Assembly: GCF_000295935.2 (NCBI RefSeq)
Contig: NZ_ALWO02000052.1
Coordinates: 248,001 to 312,000, forward strand
DNA length: 64,000 nucleotides
Source: Indibacter alkaliphilus LW1
GTDB lineage: Bacteria > Bacteroidota > Bacteroidia > Cytophagales > Cyclobacteriaceae
Reading direction: 5' to 3'
Shown here: in pieces, positions 17,272 to 25,862 of the stretch
Numbering within the stretch: position 1 is the first letter of the stretch
How the letters are laid out: every line of letters begins with the position of its first letter
Position numbers and translations under genes: made by a program
The notes under the pieces: generated by a model
The model's database searches: none
What the model saw: the letters and a program-made list of their open reading frames with translations, nothing else
Told to the model about the DNA's origin: nothing

Positions 17272-17279
17272 TAATTTTG
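17272..17279 (+). promoter_or_regulatory. Perfect -7-like box abutting the nadC start
   Basis: TAATTTTG matches TAnnTTTG exactly and ends 4 bases before the GTG start of nadC. No clear -33 TTTG was found at the right distance, so it may be fortuitous or may drive a leaderless message. Confidence 0.35.
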
Positions 17280-17283
17280 CCGA

Positions 17284-18144
17284 GTGAAAAATCTACCCTA
17301 CCTCAGCAAAGACGCAATCCGCGAATTTATCAACCGTGCACTGGAAGAAGATGTCGGACCTGGTGATTATTCAAGTCTTGGTGCTTTACGGAAGGGGCAA
17401 TTTGGACAGGCCAAACTTTTGATCAAAGAGCCTGGGATCATTGCGGGGCTTGAACTTGCCAAGATGATCTTCGAGCAATATGATGCTGAATTAAAAGTCA
17501 ATTTGTTGCTAAATGATGGGGATGCAGTCCAAGCGGGGGACCTGGGATTGACTGTTGAAGGGTCCGCAGTATCGATATTGAGTACAGAGCGACTGGTCCT
17601 AAACTGCATGCAACGCATGAGTGGTATTGCCACGAAAACGAATAGGCTCAATCAAATGATTGCCCACACCAAAGCCAAGTTGATGGATACCAGAAAAACC
17701 ACTCCCAACTTTAGAATAATGGAGAAGTGGGCTGTAGTGCTGGGTGGAGGACTCAATCATCGTTTTGCCTTATATGACATGGTGATGCTCAAAGACAACC
17801 ATGTGGATTTTGCTGGAGGCATTTCCAATGCTATCAATAATACAAGAGCATTTTTGAAGGCAAATCAACTGAATCTTAAAATAGAAATTGAGACCAGAAA
17901 TCTGGAAGAGGTTGAGCAAGCACTCGCTACAGGCGGTGCTGACTTTATCATGCTGGACAACATGGATTATAACATGATGAGAGAGGCAGTAAAAATTGTG
18001 GATGGCAGAGTACCATTGGAAGCTTCAGGAGGGATAACTGAAGACACACTTAAGGATGTCGCGGAATGCGGCGTTGACTTTATTTCTGTAGGAGCTCTTA
18101 CGCATCAGGTTAAAAGTATGGACATCAGTTTAAAGGCATATTAA
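17284..18144 (+). CDS. nadC: Nicotinate-nucleotide pyrophosphorylase (carboxylating)
   Basis: 286 residues beginning at GTG 17284. All quinolinate phosphoribosyltransferase motifs are present: EDVGPGDYSS near residue 21, RLVLNCMQRMSGIAT, DTRKTTPNFR, the HRFALYDMVMLKDNH loop and ASGGITEDT near the C-terminus. The enzyme turns quinolinate and PRPP into nicotinate mononucleotide in de novo NAD synthesis, in the cytosol. DUF4783 is immediately upstream, and a bidirectional hairpin follows the stop. Confidence 0.97.
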   Translation: MKNLPYLSKDAIREFINRALEEDVGPGDYSSLGALRKGQFGQAKLLIKEPGIIAGLELAKMIFEQYDAELKVNLLLNDGDAVQAGDLGLTVEGSAVSILSTERLVLNCMQRMSGIATKTNRLNQMIAHTKAKLMDTRKTTPNFRIMEKWAVVLGGGLNHRFALYDMVMLKDNHVDFAGGISNAINNTRAFLKANQLNLKIEIETRNLEEVEQALATGGADFIMLDNMDYNMMREAVKIVDGRVPLEASGGITEDTLKDVAECGVDFISVGALTHQVKSMDISLKAY

Positions 18145-18145
18145 T

Positions 18146-18180
18146 AAAAAGGTCCCACTCCTAAAAGCAGGACCTTTCGA
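18146..18180. terminator. Terminator between nadC and amt
   Basis: An 8-bp stem (18148-18155 with 18170-18177) with a 14-base loop lies between converging genes. Read leftward it has a T run (18150-18146 A's), so it mainly suits amt. Confidence 0.75.
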
Positions 18181-18196
18181 TGACTTAATTTTCAAT

Positions 18197-19429
18197 TTAA
18201 TCTTTAGAGGCAAAGTCCGGATAGGCCTGCATGCTGTGTTCGTTGATGTCCAGACCTTCAAGCTCTTCCCGCTCGTCTACCCGGATTCCAATACTTCTCT
18301 TCAAAGAGAAGAAAATCAACCAGCTTGTTGCAAAACAGAAAGCAGCTACTACGGCGATGCCTAGTAATTGTGAAAGTACTTGGGACATTCCGGCTAGATC
18401 GCCAAACAGCCCTACTGCTAAAGTACCCCAAATTCCACCAAGTAAGTGGACCGAAATAGCTCCTACTGGATCATCAATTTTGATTTTGTCGAAAAGTACT
18501 ACACCAAATACTACGATGATGCCACCTACAAAGCCAATAATCGCTGATTCACCGACTCCCATGAGATCAGCACCTGCAGTAATTCCGACCAATCCTGCAA
18601 GAATACCATTCAGAACCATGGTGATGTCATAGGTTTTGAACTTAAAGTAAGAAGCGAATAAAGCCCCAAATGCTCCAGCAGCACCTGCAATTGCAGTAGT
18701 CACAAAAACCCTGGAAACATCTCCCGGATCAGCAGATAAGACGGACCCTCCATTAAAACCGAACCATCCGAACCACAAAAGGAAAACTCCAATAGTTGCC
18801 ATGGGGATACTGTGTCCAGGAATAGGCTTCATTCCTTTTTCGGTGTATTTGCCCAATCTAGGACCTAATAGGAAAGCACCGACCAAAGCACCCCATCCTC
18901 CTACAGAGTGTACTATTGTAGATCCGGCAAAATCATAAAATGGTGTGTCCAAGCTGTCCAAAAAGCCTCCGCCCCATTTCCACATCCCAACAATTGGATA
19001 ACAAATGCCTACGTAGAGTATTGAAAAGAATATGAATGGCCCCAGCTTAATTCTTTCTGCCACAGCTCCTGAAACGATCGTGGCTGCTGTAGCAGCAAAC
19101 ATGGCCTGGAAAATAAAATCTGTGTAGAATGTGAAGCCTTCATCATAGGCGGGTGTGTCCCAACCCTCAGGAAGGCTCAGCCCTAGACCTGACAATCCAA
19201 AAAAACCACCAATGAACGCATCGCCTGGATACATCAAGTTGAAACCGATAAACGCATAGGTAAGTAATCCAATGGCTGGAATAATTGTATTTTTAAAGAG
19301 GATGTTAACTGTGTTTTTTGCTCTGGTAAGCCCCGCCTCCAGAGATGCAAAACCCAAGTGCATGATAAATACCAAAATGGTAGCCACAAGCACCCAAAGG
19401 TTGTTGATAGTAAATATTTCTTGATTCAT
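18197..19429 (-). CDS. amt: Ammonium transporter Amt
   Basis: 410 residues from ATG 19429 (MNQEIFTINNLW). A longer frame from TTG 19495 adds 22 residues with no signal character and is rejected. About eleven hydrophobic helices carry Amt signatures: ASLEAGLTRAKN, TIVHSVGGWGALVGAFLLGPR, LWFGWFGFNGGS and the second pore His in SVHLLGGIWGTLAVG. It conducts ammonium across the inner membrane. The P-II gene glnK lies 78 bases upstream on the same strand, the classical sensor-transporter pair in which P-II blocks the channel under nitrogen sufficiency. Confidence 0.96.
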   Translation of the reverse strand: MNQEIFTINNLWVLVATILVFIMHLGFASLEAGLTRAKNTVNILFKNTIIPAIGLLTYAFIGFNLMYPGDAFIGGFFGLSGLGLSLPEGWDTPAYDEGFTFYTDFIFQAMFAATAATIVSGAVAERIKLGPFIFFSILYVGICYPIVGMWKWGGGFLDSLDTPFYDFAGSTIVHSVGGWGALVGAFLLGPRLGKYTEKGMKPIPGHSIPMATIGVFLLWFGWFGFNGGSVLSADPGDVSRVFVTTAIAGAAGAFGALFASYFKFKTYDITMVLNGILAGLVGITAGADLMGVGESAIIGFVGGIIVVFGVVLFDKIKIDDPVGAISVHLLGGIWGTLAVGLFGDLAGMSQVLSQLLGIAVVAAFCFATSWLIFFSLKRSIGIRVDEREELEGLDINEHSMQAYPDFASKD

Positions 19430-19507
19430 AGGTTTGAAAGGTTTGATTAATGAGAAATGTGCGTTGATTACACTTGTTGGATATCGGAAATCCAACGGAA
19501 GCTTGGT

Positions 19508-19846
19508 TTAAAGAGCCTCTTCTCCTGTGTCGTTGTTCCTTATCCGGTATGCAGACAAAGCTTCATAGATGAATATTTTCCCGTCCCCCACTTGACCTGT
19601 TCTGCCTTTGGTGAGGATGCAGTCTACTACGCCTTCTACCAGTTTTTCCGGAACGACTACTTCAATTTTGGTTCGGGGTATGTAGGCCGGCTCATAAGCA
19701 ATGCCCCGATAAGTTTGGGCTTTAGGATGCTCCATCCCCATTCCCTTGACCTCATATATGGCAAGGAATTTTACCCCTAATCCAAGCAGACACTCATGGA
19801 TCTCCTCGAATTTTGATGTTCTAATAATTGCTTCGATTTTTTTCAT
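19508..19846 (-). CDS. glnK: P-II family nitrogen regulator
   Basis: 112 residues from ATG 19846 (MKKIEAIIRTSKFEE); the TTG at 19855 is discounted. The fold signatures are intact: KGMGMEHPKAQTYRG, with the Tyr of the T-loop that other bacteria uridylylate or modify, PRTKIEVVVPEKLVE, and the nucleotide-binding B/C-loop TGQVGDGKIFIYE with RIRNNDTGEEAL. P-II trimers sense 2-oxoglutarate and ATP/ADP. Preceding amt in one operon it should gate the ammonium channel. Its upstream 320-base gap is shared with a divergent nucleotidyltransferase gene. Confidence 0.95.
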   Translation of the reverse strand: MKKIEAIIRTSKFEEIHECLLGLGVKFLAIYEVKGMGMEHPKAQTYRGIAYEPAYIPRTKIEVVVPEKLVEGVVDCILTKGRTGQVGDGKIFIYEALSAYRIRNNDTGEEAL

Positions 19847-20166
19847 TTTAATCAATGATTCGGTTGGTTTAATAGGAATTATGCGCTAATCTAAATCAAA
19901 AAATGAAAAAAAAGTAATCTAGGTTGGTTTTTTACCCTGATTTTGTCAGAAAAATGTAAAAAAGATAAAAATTGGATAAAAAATCTATCAAAACTAAACG
20001 AAATGGAAGTTATTGGCTGTAAAAAGGGGTTATTAATGAACTCAATGTGCCTTGTTTTCTAAATTTGTCGGGAATTCCAAAGAATCAAGAAATAATTGGA
20101 GGGCTTCCTTTGTATCAAAACTGAAAGGGCTAAATTTGAGGCTTTAAATCATAATAGATATACAAG
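19847..20166. other. Divergent regulatory gap between glnK and the nucleotidyltransferase gene
   Basis: 320 AT-rich bases. It contains the rightward promoter at 20109-20138, another plus-strand TAAATTTG at 20060-20067, and a minus-strand TAGTTTTG (19996-19989) that might serve glnK with a leader of about 140 bases. The short string GGTTGGTTT occurs twice (near 19862 and 19922). No open frame or RNA structure was recognised. Confidence 0.5.
20109..20138 (+). promoter_or_regulatory. Bacteroidota promoter of the nucleotidyltransferase gene
   Basis: TTTG (20109-20112), an 18-base spacer, then TAAATTTG (20131-20138), a full match to TTTG-N-TAnnTTTG. The ATG follows 28 bases later. Confidence 0.65.
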
Positions 20167-21069
20167 ATGACTAAACCTACACTTTTGGTATTGGCTGCGG
20201 GAATGGGCAGCAGATATGGAGGGAATAAACAAATTGATGGATTTGGGCCAAATGGAGAAACAATTTTAGAATATTCCATTTATGATGCGATCAGAGCCGG
20301 TTTTGGCAAGGTTGTGCTCATTGTCAGGAAGGAAATTCTCGAAACAGCTAAAGATCTTCTTATTCCCAAATTAGAGGGTAAAATAGAAATTGATTTTGTA
20401 CTTCAGTCCTTGAATAGTTTTGTTCCTGAGGAATTTCAGAATGCGGAAAGAGTTAAGCCCTATGGAACAGCCCATGCTGTTTTATGTGCCAAAGATGCTA
20501 TTGCTGAGCCTTTTGCTGTGATCAATGCAGATGATTTTTATGGAAAGGAAGCCTTTGAAGTTATCGGGAAATTCCTGAGCTCCGGGACGCAGCCAAACTT
20601 GCATGCTATGGTTGGGTATGCGATTGAAAATGTTCTCTCTGAGCATGGAACAGTTTCTAGGGGAGTTTGCGATATGAATGATTCTAATCAACTGATCGGA
20701 ATGGTCGAAAGAACTTCAATCGCCAGAGACGGGGGAAAAATAGTATCCAAAGGAGAGGGTGAAACGCTAGAGATTAAAGAAGGGACTCCTGTATCCATGA
20801 ATTTTTGGGGTTTTCATCAGGCTGTTTTCCAAGATATTGAGCGGATGTGGAAGGAGTTTTTGCCGGCCAACAAAGAAAATCTCAAATCTGAATTCTTTAT
20901 CCCGACGGTAGCTAACAATCTTATACAGGAGGGAAAGGCTGCTGTAGAAGTGTTGGAGGGTGGAAAAACCTGGTTTGGGGTAACTTACACAGAAGACAAG
21001 CCTATTGTAATAGATGCCCTGAAGAAAATGCATAGCTCAGGAGAATATCCTGAAAATTTGTGGAAATAG
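20167..21069 (+). CDS. Sugar-phosphate nucleotidyltransferase family protein
   Basis: 300 residues. The nucleotide-binding loop reads LAAGMGSRYGGNKQIDGFGPNGE, a Bacteroidota variant of the GlmU/RmlA G-x-G-x-R loop. The central INADDFYG motif supplies the metal-binding Asp. GT-A fold enzymes of this group join a sugar 1-phosphate to an NTP; the Asn-Lys-Gln spacing differs from classical RmlA or GalU, so the sugar cannot be assigned. It stands alone, with a strong promoter upstream and a bidirectional terminator downstream. A kinase partner as in MurU/AmgK recycling is not present nearby. Confidence 0.85.
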   Translation: MTKPTLLVLAAGMGSRYGGNKQIDGFGPNGETILEYSIYDAIRAGFGKVVLIVRKEILETAKDLLIPKLEGKIEIDFVLQSLNSFVPEEFQNAERVKPYGTAHAVLCAKDAIAEPFAVINADDFYGKEAFEVIGKFLSSGTQPNLHAMVGYAIENVLSEHGTVSRGVCDMNDSNQLIGMVERTSIARDGGKIVSKGEGETLEIKEGTPVSMNFWGFHQAVFQDIERMWKEFLPANKENLKSEFFIPTVANNLIQEGKAAVEVLEGGKTWFGVTYTEDKPIVIDALKKMHSSGEYPENLWK

Positions 21070-21070
21070 A

Positions 21071-21107
21071 AAAAAGATAGCCTGGGAAATTCCGGGCTAT
21101 CTTTTTT
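21071..21107. terminator. Bidirectional terminator between the nucleotidyltransferase and TlpA-like genes
   Basis: A 15-bp stem (21071-21085 with 21092-21106, one G-T wobble) closes a 6-base loop. A and T runs on both sides make it usable from either direction. Confidence 0.92.
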
Positions 21108-21123
21108 TGGTTACCCAGCCAGA

Positions 21124-22281
21124 TTATTCCAAAATAGAATTCAAAGCCTCCAAGGCCTCTTTTCCCGGTCTTGGAGCATTCACATGGTGTATGGTGTTTC
21201 CTCTGTCCAAAATCAGATACCTAGGAATACCCCACACTTTAAAATACTTCATGATGTCAGCCTCAAAACCTTTACCTGCAAAAAGATGAACGCCTTTCAT
21301 GGGGTTTTTTTCAAGGTAGTTTTTCCATGACTCTGATTTCTCATCTACTGAAATGTACATAAGGACTATGTTTTCATTTCCGTCAAGTTGCTTTTCAAAG
21401 GCCGGGGTTTTGTTTTTGAAGGTACTGATGCATGGACCACACCAAGTAGCCCAAAAATCCAGGTAAATAATTTTATCTTTAAAATCAGAAAGTGATACTG
21501 TGTTTCCATCCAAGTCTGTGAATTCGAAATTTTCTACAGCTTGTCCGGTCTTAAGTTTTTCGATGGATTTTAGACTTTTTTCCAATTGCCCCAAAAATCT
21601 TGACTTTGGATAATCACTTGAAAAAGCACTAAACTGCCTTTCACCACTTTCATACCCTTCACTGAGCATATCGATTTCAGTATTGGCAAAAGCTGCAAAA
21701 AGTAACTCCCTTATTGGTTCTTCCTGCTCAAGGATATATGCTTCAATTTCATGGTTTGGTCCTCCAAAAGGGATCATCAAAGATTGGTGTACACCCATGA
21801 CCAATGATCTGCTCAGGTCAGAGGAAAGTGTTTCCACCTCGCTGAGTAATGAGTTTTCCACAAGGAATTGTTCGAAGAATGAAACCCTTTCTTTATTTTT
21901 CAAAGTCTCTGCCCGGTTCAAATACAATTGACCTAGCTGAACAAAAACAGATTGGATGTCTGCTTTAAAAACTTGTCTTTCCTCTTCACTCAGGCCCGTT
22001 CCCTTTTCTTTCCAAAAAGTATCCATTTCCATTTTGATCTCTTTGCTAAATGAAATAAAGCTTGCCGGGTCTGGTGCTACTTCCGGGTCAAAGAGGACCT
22101 GTGCCAATCTAGGCTGAAGTTCCTTTTGGATAAACTGTTGAAAATCTGCTCGTTTATCTGCCAATTCTGTTTTTTGAGCCCAAAGGCTTGATGAGGATAT
22201 CAACAACATCCAAGAGAAAACTAAAAGGACTATTGGCCTCAAATTCAAGTGTGTGGTCATACTTTTTAACTTTTTAATCAT
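21124..22281 (-). CDS. TlpA-family thiol-disulfide oxidoreductase, exported
   Basis: 385 residues from ATG 22281; the TTG at 22299 is discounted. An N-terminal signal peptide ends at SSSLWAQ. An alpha-helical domain of about 220 residues of unknown type follows, then a C-terminal thioredoxin fold with the redox motif FWATWCGPC and a cis-proline WGIPRYLILDR. This layout is common in periplasmic Bacteroidota thioredoxins related to TlpA/ResA, which reduce or isomerise disulfides in envelope proteins, including c-type cytochrome maturation. The target is unknown. It is divergent from doxX with an 83-base gap. Confidence 0.88.
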   Translation of the reverse strand: MIKKLKSMTTHLNLRPIVLLVFSWMLLISSSSLWAQKTELADKRADFQQFIQKELQPRLAQVLFDPEVAPDPASFISFSKEIKMEMDTFWKEKGTGLSEEERQVFKADIQSVFVQLGQLYLNRAETLKNKERVSFFEQFLVENSLLSEVETLSSDLSRSLVMGVHQSLMIPFGGPNHEIEAYILEQEEPIRELLFAAFANTEIDMLSEGYESGERQFSAFSSDYPKSRFLGQLEKSLKSIEKLKTGQAVENFEFTDLDGNTVSLSDFKDKIIYLDFWATWCGPCISTFKNKTPAFEKQLDGNENIVLMYISVDEKSESWKNYLEKNPMKGVHLFAGKGFEADIMKYFKVWGIPRYLILDRGNTIHHVNAPRPGKEALEALNSILE

Positions 22282-22323
22282 ATCAAAACCCAAAAACAAT
22301 GAGCTTGCTACATTATTTCTTAT

Positions 22324-22331
22324 TATTTTTG
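22324..22331 (+). promoter_or_regulatory. -7-like box upstream of doxX
   Basis: TATTTTTG matches TAnnTTTG exactly and lies 33 bases before the ATG. A TTG at 22305-22307 gives a 16-base spacer, shorter than ideal. Confidence 0.4.
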
Positions 22332-22364
22332 GTTTAGACCTTCCAATCTACTTAAACAAAAACC

Positions 22365-22781
22365 ATGAAAAAAGTATTTTTCTCCACAAGCCCTTATTTT
22401 GCAGACTTAGCTAAACTTCTCCTGCGTGTAGGTTCTGCATTGATGATGTTAACGCATGGCTGGTCCAAAATATCCAATTTCAGCACAAACTTGACCTCTT
22501 TCAGAGATCCCATTGGCTTAGGTCCAGCAATTTCTCTTCAATTGGCAATATTTGCAGAATTTTTCTGTGCGATTTTGCTTGCAATTGGATTTCTTTCAAG
22601 GCTTTCGCTGATTCCGTTGATCATCACCATGAGTGTTGCAGCCTTTATTGCGCATGCTGATGATCCTTTTTCATCCAAAGAAAAACCACTCTTGTTTCTC
22701 CTTATATTTATTGTCCTGCTCTTTTTGGGCCCAGGAAGATATTCTGTGGATGGACAGATCAAGAAAAACAGAAATTATTGA
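22365..22781 (+). CDS. DoxX family membrane protein
   Basis: 138 residues, four hydrophobic helices. The N-terminal pattern LAKLLLRVGSALMMLTHGWSKISNF and the later AEFFCAILLAIGFLSRL match DoxX/DoxD proteins. DoxX members are linked to thiol or quinone redox chemistry, but the role of single small copies is uncertain. Its last 7 bases overlap the 3' end of recF on the opposite strand, and no hairpin separates them. It is divergent from the TlpA-like gene, another redox protein, which may be meaningful. Confidence 0.88.
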   Translation: MKKVFFSTSPYFADLAKLLLRVGSALMMLTHGWSKISNFSTNLTSFRDPIGLGPAISLQLAIFAEFFCAILLAIGFLSRLSLIPLIITMSVAAFIAHADDPFSSKEKPLLFLLIFIVLLFLGPGRYSVDGQIKKNRNY

Positions 22782-23884
22782 TTCCAGTTGGTAACAGTAC
22801 CGTTTTCAATCATGAAAAATCTGCTGTCTGCATCTATTTCACCAAGGATTCCTTTGGATCTTTCTGGTCTAGCGTCTGTGATGAATAACTGCCCAAATTG
22901 ATGATCAGCTACCAGATTCATCAGCTTTGAAATCCTACTATCATCCAACTTGTCAAAAATATCATCGAGCAAAAGAATGGGTTTAGTCTGTTTATGACTC
23001 AAAAAGATCATAAACTGAGCAAGCTTAAGTGCAATGACAAAAGACTTTTGCTGACCTTGAGATCCAAATTTCTTGATTGGGTATTCATCTATGTGAAATA
23101 TAAAATCGTCTTTGTGGATACCCATATTTGTCCGCTTTAGCAGATAATCCCTCTTTGCCGAAGAACGGAACACTGATTCAAAATCAGCATCAGAACAGTG
23201 GGTATCATATCTTATGCCTATTTGCTCCTGATCGTCTGAGATGGTTTTGTAATGGGAAATGAGTAAAGGTTCATACTCTTGGATGAAAACTTTTCTCATT
23301 TCTGAAATTTTTTTGGACAATTTGATGATTTCCAGATCATAGGGTTCTATCAACTGGCTATTCCATTTACCGCTGTCAGCGAATTGTTTCAGCAAAGCAT
23401 TTCTTTGTTTCAGAAAATGCTGGTATCTGACTAAGCTATTGAGGTATTGTCTGTCCAGTTGGCAAAGCATATTGTCAAAAAATTTCCTGCGCTCTTCACT
23501 ACCGTCTTTAATCAGGGAGGTATCATCTGGAGCTATCATAACTACTGGAAGTAGTCCGATATGTTCACTCATTTTATCGTATGCCTTTCCGTTTTGGATC
23601 AGCTGCTTCTTTTTTCCCGCTTCTACGATACAGCGGATTTCAATTTCCTTCCCTTCCACATCAAAGTCGCCAAAGACGGTGAAAAAACTATCCTCGTGCC
23701 GGATATTGAAATTATCTTGGGGGTTGATAGCGCTTTTGGTGAGACAGAGGTAATGGATAGCATCCAGAAGGTTGGTTTTTCCACTGCCATTGATTCCCAC
23801 AAAGCAATTTATTTCCTTTGAAAACTGCACCTTTGCCTTTCCATAATTTTTAAATTGTTGAAGGCGGATATTTTTGAGGTGCAT
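22775..23884 (-). CDS. recF: DNA replication/repair protein RecF
   Basis: 369 residues. Walker A is FVGINGSGKTNLLDAI near residue 28; the ABC-type signature is KKFGSQGQQKSFVIAL; Walker B is KPILLLDDIFDKLDD. These define RecF, an SMC-like ATPase that loads RecA at gapped DNA with RecO and RecR. Its start is only 105 bases from the divergent pdhA start, so both promoters are packed into that gap. In this lineage recF lies away from dnaA/gyrB but near TPR and ribH genes, a Bacteroidota arrangement. Confidence 0.97.
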   Translation of the reverse strand: MHLKNIRLQQFKNYGKAKVQFSKEINCFVGINGSGKTNLLDAIHYLCLTKSAINPQDNFNIRHEDSFFTVFGDFDVEGKEIEIRCIVEAGKKKQLIQNGKAYDKMSEHIGLLPVVMIAPDDTSLIKDGSEERRKFFDNMLCQLDRQYLNSLVRYQHFLKQRNALLKQFADSGKWNSQLIEPYDLEIIKLSKKISEMRKVFIQEYEPLLISHYKTISDDQEQIGIRYDTHCSDADFESVFRSSAKRDYLLKRTNMGIHKDDFIFHIDEYPIKKFGSQGQQKSFVIALKLAQFMIFLSHKQTKPILLLDDIFDKLDDSRISKLMNLVADHQFGQLFITDARPERSKGILGEIDADSRFFMIENGTVTNWNQ

Positions 23885-23948
23885 ATAAGGTAATCTGTAG
23901 GGTTTTTGACTATTTTCGCAATTGGCCTTAAAATTCAGCCCATTTGCT

Positions 23949-23956
23949 TATATTTG
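23949..23956 (+). promoter_or_regulatory. -7 box of pdhA
   Basis: TATATTTG matches TAnnTTTG exactly. It lies inside the TTG-initiated extension of the pdhA frame and 33 bases before the ATG at 23990, which supports the downstream start. A TTG at 23922-23924 is 24 bases upstream. Confidence 0.5.
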
Positions 23957-23989
23957 AGGCCTAATTTAGCATATTTTACAATAATCGAT

Positions 23990-25009
23990 ATGGCAAAAAA
24001 GAGTACTGCCAGCAAGGCAAAAGCAAAATATTCCAAAGATACTTACGCGTATTGGTATGAAAGCATGCTCTTAATGAGGCGTTTTGAAGAAAAAGCAGGA
24101 CAACTCTATGGGCAGCAAAAAATCAGAGGTTTTTGTCACTTATATATAGGCCAAGAGGCTTGTGCTTCTGGGGCAATTACTGCTTTGGAAAAGGACGATA
24201 AGTGGATTACAGCTTACAGAGACCATGCACATCCACTTGGCTTGGGTACAGATCCAGGTGCAATTATGGCCGAACTTTACGGTAAAGCTACAGGTACCAC
24301 CAAAGGTAAAGGTGGTTCCATGCACATTTTTGATAAGGAGAGAAATTTCATGGGAGGTCATGGAATCGTGGGTGCTCAGGTTCCAATGGGACTAGGAATT
24401 GGCTTCGCTGAAAAATATAAAGGAACCAAAAACCTATGTATATGCTACATGGGCGATGGCGCTGTTAGGCAAGGTGCGGTTCACGAAGCATTGAACCTGG
24501 CTATGCTTTACAAGACACCGGTAATTTTTGTAATTGAAAATAATGGCTATGCTATGGGTACTTCTGTCGCTCGTACATCCAATGTCACTGAACTTTACAC
24601 CATAGGTGAAGCATATGATATGCCATCATTCCCGGTAGATGGGATGAATGTAGAAGCAGTGCATGAAGCAGTAGCTGAAGCGGCTGAAAGAGCAAGAAAA
24701 GGCGATGGCCCCACTTTATTGGAATTCAGAACATATAGATATAAGGGTCATTCAATGTCTGATCCTCAAAAGTATAGAACAAGAGAGGAAGTAGAAGAAT
24801 ACAAGCAAAAGGACCCTATTGAACAGGTTAAGCAAACTATTCTTGACAACAAGCTTTTGACCGAAGAAGAAATTTCTAAAATTGATGAAAAGGTTAAAAA
24901 ACAAGTTGCTGATGCAGTGAAATTTGCTGAAGAGTCACCTTGGCCTGATGGGGAAGATGCATTTAAGGATGTGTATATCCAGGAAGATTATCCATTTGTG
25001 ATGGAATAA
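23990..25009 (+). CDS. pdhA: Pyruvate dehydrogenase E1 component, alpha subunit
   Basis: 339 residues from ATG 23990 (MAKKSTASKAKAKYS). The thiamin-diphosphate/Mg motif GDGAVRQGAVHEALNLA...ENNGYAMGT lies near residues 165-200. MRRFEEKAGQLYGQQKIRGFCHLYIGQEA and the RYKGHSMSDPQKYRTREE phosphorylation-loop region are also typical of E1-alpha. With E1-beta it decarboxylates pyruvate and reductively acylates E2 lipoate. No E1-beta or E2 gene is adjacent, so the complex is encoded in pieces elsewhere. Its own promoter and terminator mark it as monocistronic. Confidence 0.95.
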   Translation: MAKKSTASKAKAKYSKDTYAYWYESMLLMRRFEEKAGQLYGQQKIRGFCHLYIGQEACASGAITALEKDDKWITAYRDHAHPLGLGTDPGAIMAELYGKATGTTKGKGGSMHIFDKERNFMGGHGIVGAQVPMGLGIGFAEKYKGTKNLCICYMGDGAVRQGAVHEALNLAMLYKTPVIFVIENNGYAMGTSVARTSNVTELYTIGEAYDMPSFPVDGMNVEAVHEAVAEAAERARKGDGPTLLEFRTYRYKGHSMSDPQKYRTREEVEEYKQKDPIEQVKQTILDNKLLTEEEISKIDEKVKKQVADAVKFAEESPWPDGEDAFKDVYIQEDYPFVME

Positions 25010-25030
25010 AGTAAAATATCTTGAAATCAG

Positions 25031-25071
25031 CCATGGGTATCGAGAGCGTATACTCATGGTTGGTTTTTTTT
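25031..25071 (+). terminator. Rho-independent terminator of pdhA
   Basis: A 10-bp stem (25031-25040 with 25050-25059, one G-T pair) and 9-base loop are followed by GGTTGG and eight T. The TPR gene promoter begins just after it. Confidence 0.85.
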
Positions 25072-25078
25072 ATAGGTA

Positions 25079-25108
25079 TTTGTGAATTAAGTAAAAGCTT
25101 TATATTTG
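25079..25108 (+). promoter_or_regulatory. Bacteroidota promoter of the TPR anchor gene
   Basis: TTTG (25079-25082), an 18-base spacer, then TATATTTG (25101-25108). It lies between the pdhA terminator and the ATG at 25129 and excludes the longer TTG-started frame. Confidence 0.7.
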
Positions 25109-25128
25109 CGGCTGCAAAAAATATTAAA

Positions 25129-25839
25129 ATGGCGAAGAAAAATCAAAAAAAGGCAACAGAAGCAGAATACGAGCTTTTGGAAAAACCAGAAGAAATAGCC
25201 AGCAGGTTAGAAAGAGGTGAAGCCTTTGTAAAAAAGAATTCAAGAATTTTCGGTGGTATTCTGATCGTAGGAATCCTTGCGATGGCAGCCATCCTATATT
25301 TTCAAATAGACAGGCAGAATAAGGATAAAAGAGCCCAAGCTGAAATGTTCCAGGCTGTTTATTATTTTGAGCAGGACAGTACAGATTATGCACTGAACGG
25401 TGATGGTTCTAATCCTGGTTTCCTTAAAATTGCAGATCAATATAGTGGCACCAATGCAGCTAATTTGGCCAATTTTTACATTGGTTCTATATATTTATCA
25501 GAAGGTAATTTCCAAAAGGCAGTAGACCATTTGAAGAAGTTTTCTTCAGGCGATTACTTTGTACAAGCTAGAGCCTACGCTTTATTGGGTGATGCCTATT
25601 TGGAGCTCGGCAATACCAAAGATGCTATCTCCAATTACAGAAAAGCAATTGATCACAAAGAAAATAAACACTTTGCACCAAGGTACTTGAGCAAACTTGC
25701 CATTGCTTATGAAGAAGCAGGTGATATCAATAATGCAATCAAAACTTGGGGAACCATCGAGGACAAATATTTCGAGTCTTTTGAATTTACCAACGCACGA
25801 AAGCATAAAGCACGCTTGGAAGGTCTTGCCTCTAAGTAA
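25129..25839 (+). CDS. Membrane-anchored tetratricopeptide repeat protein (YfgM-like)
   Basis: 236 residues from ATG 25129. A charged N-terminal cytosolic segment (about 1-45) precedes one transmembrane helix near residues 46-62 (GGILIVGILAMAAILYF). A periplasmic domain of TPR units follows: ANLANFYIGSIYLSEGNFQKAVDHL, ARAYALLGDAYLELGNTKDAISNYRKA and LSKLAIAYEEAGDINNAIKTW. The layout resembles YfgM, a SecYEG-associated TPR chaperone partner, but that is only an analogy. In Bacteroidota this gene typically sits between recF and ribH, as here. It has its own promoter and terminator. Confidence 0.85.
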   Translation: MAKKNQKKATEAEYELLEKPEEIASRLERGEAFVKKNSRIFGGILIVGILAMAAILYFQIDRQNKDKRAQAEMFQAVYYFEQDSTDYALNGDGSNPGFLKIADQYSGTNAANLANFYIGSIYLSEGNFQKAVDHLKKFSSGDYFVQARAYALLGDAYLELGNTKDAISNYRKAIDHKENKHFAPRYLSKLAIAYEEAGDINNAIKTWGTIEDKYFESFEFTNARKHKARLEGLASK

Positions 25840-25862
25840 TGCTTTCTTAATAAAGCATTTTG

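Noticed and set aside
19430-19495. TTG-started 22-residue N-terminal extension of Amt
   Set aside because: Aromatic, non-signal-like sequence before the natural ATG MNQEIFTINN start; similar TTG extensions at pdhA, the TPR gene, the dehydratase and the TIM-barrel gene were also dropped, and two of those contain promoter boxes.
20041-20060. Possible sigma-54 site (GGCAC on the minus strand) for glnK
   Set aside because: The -12 TTGC element is not at the required distance, so the GGCAC match is chance.
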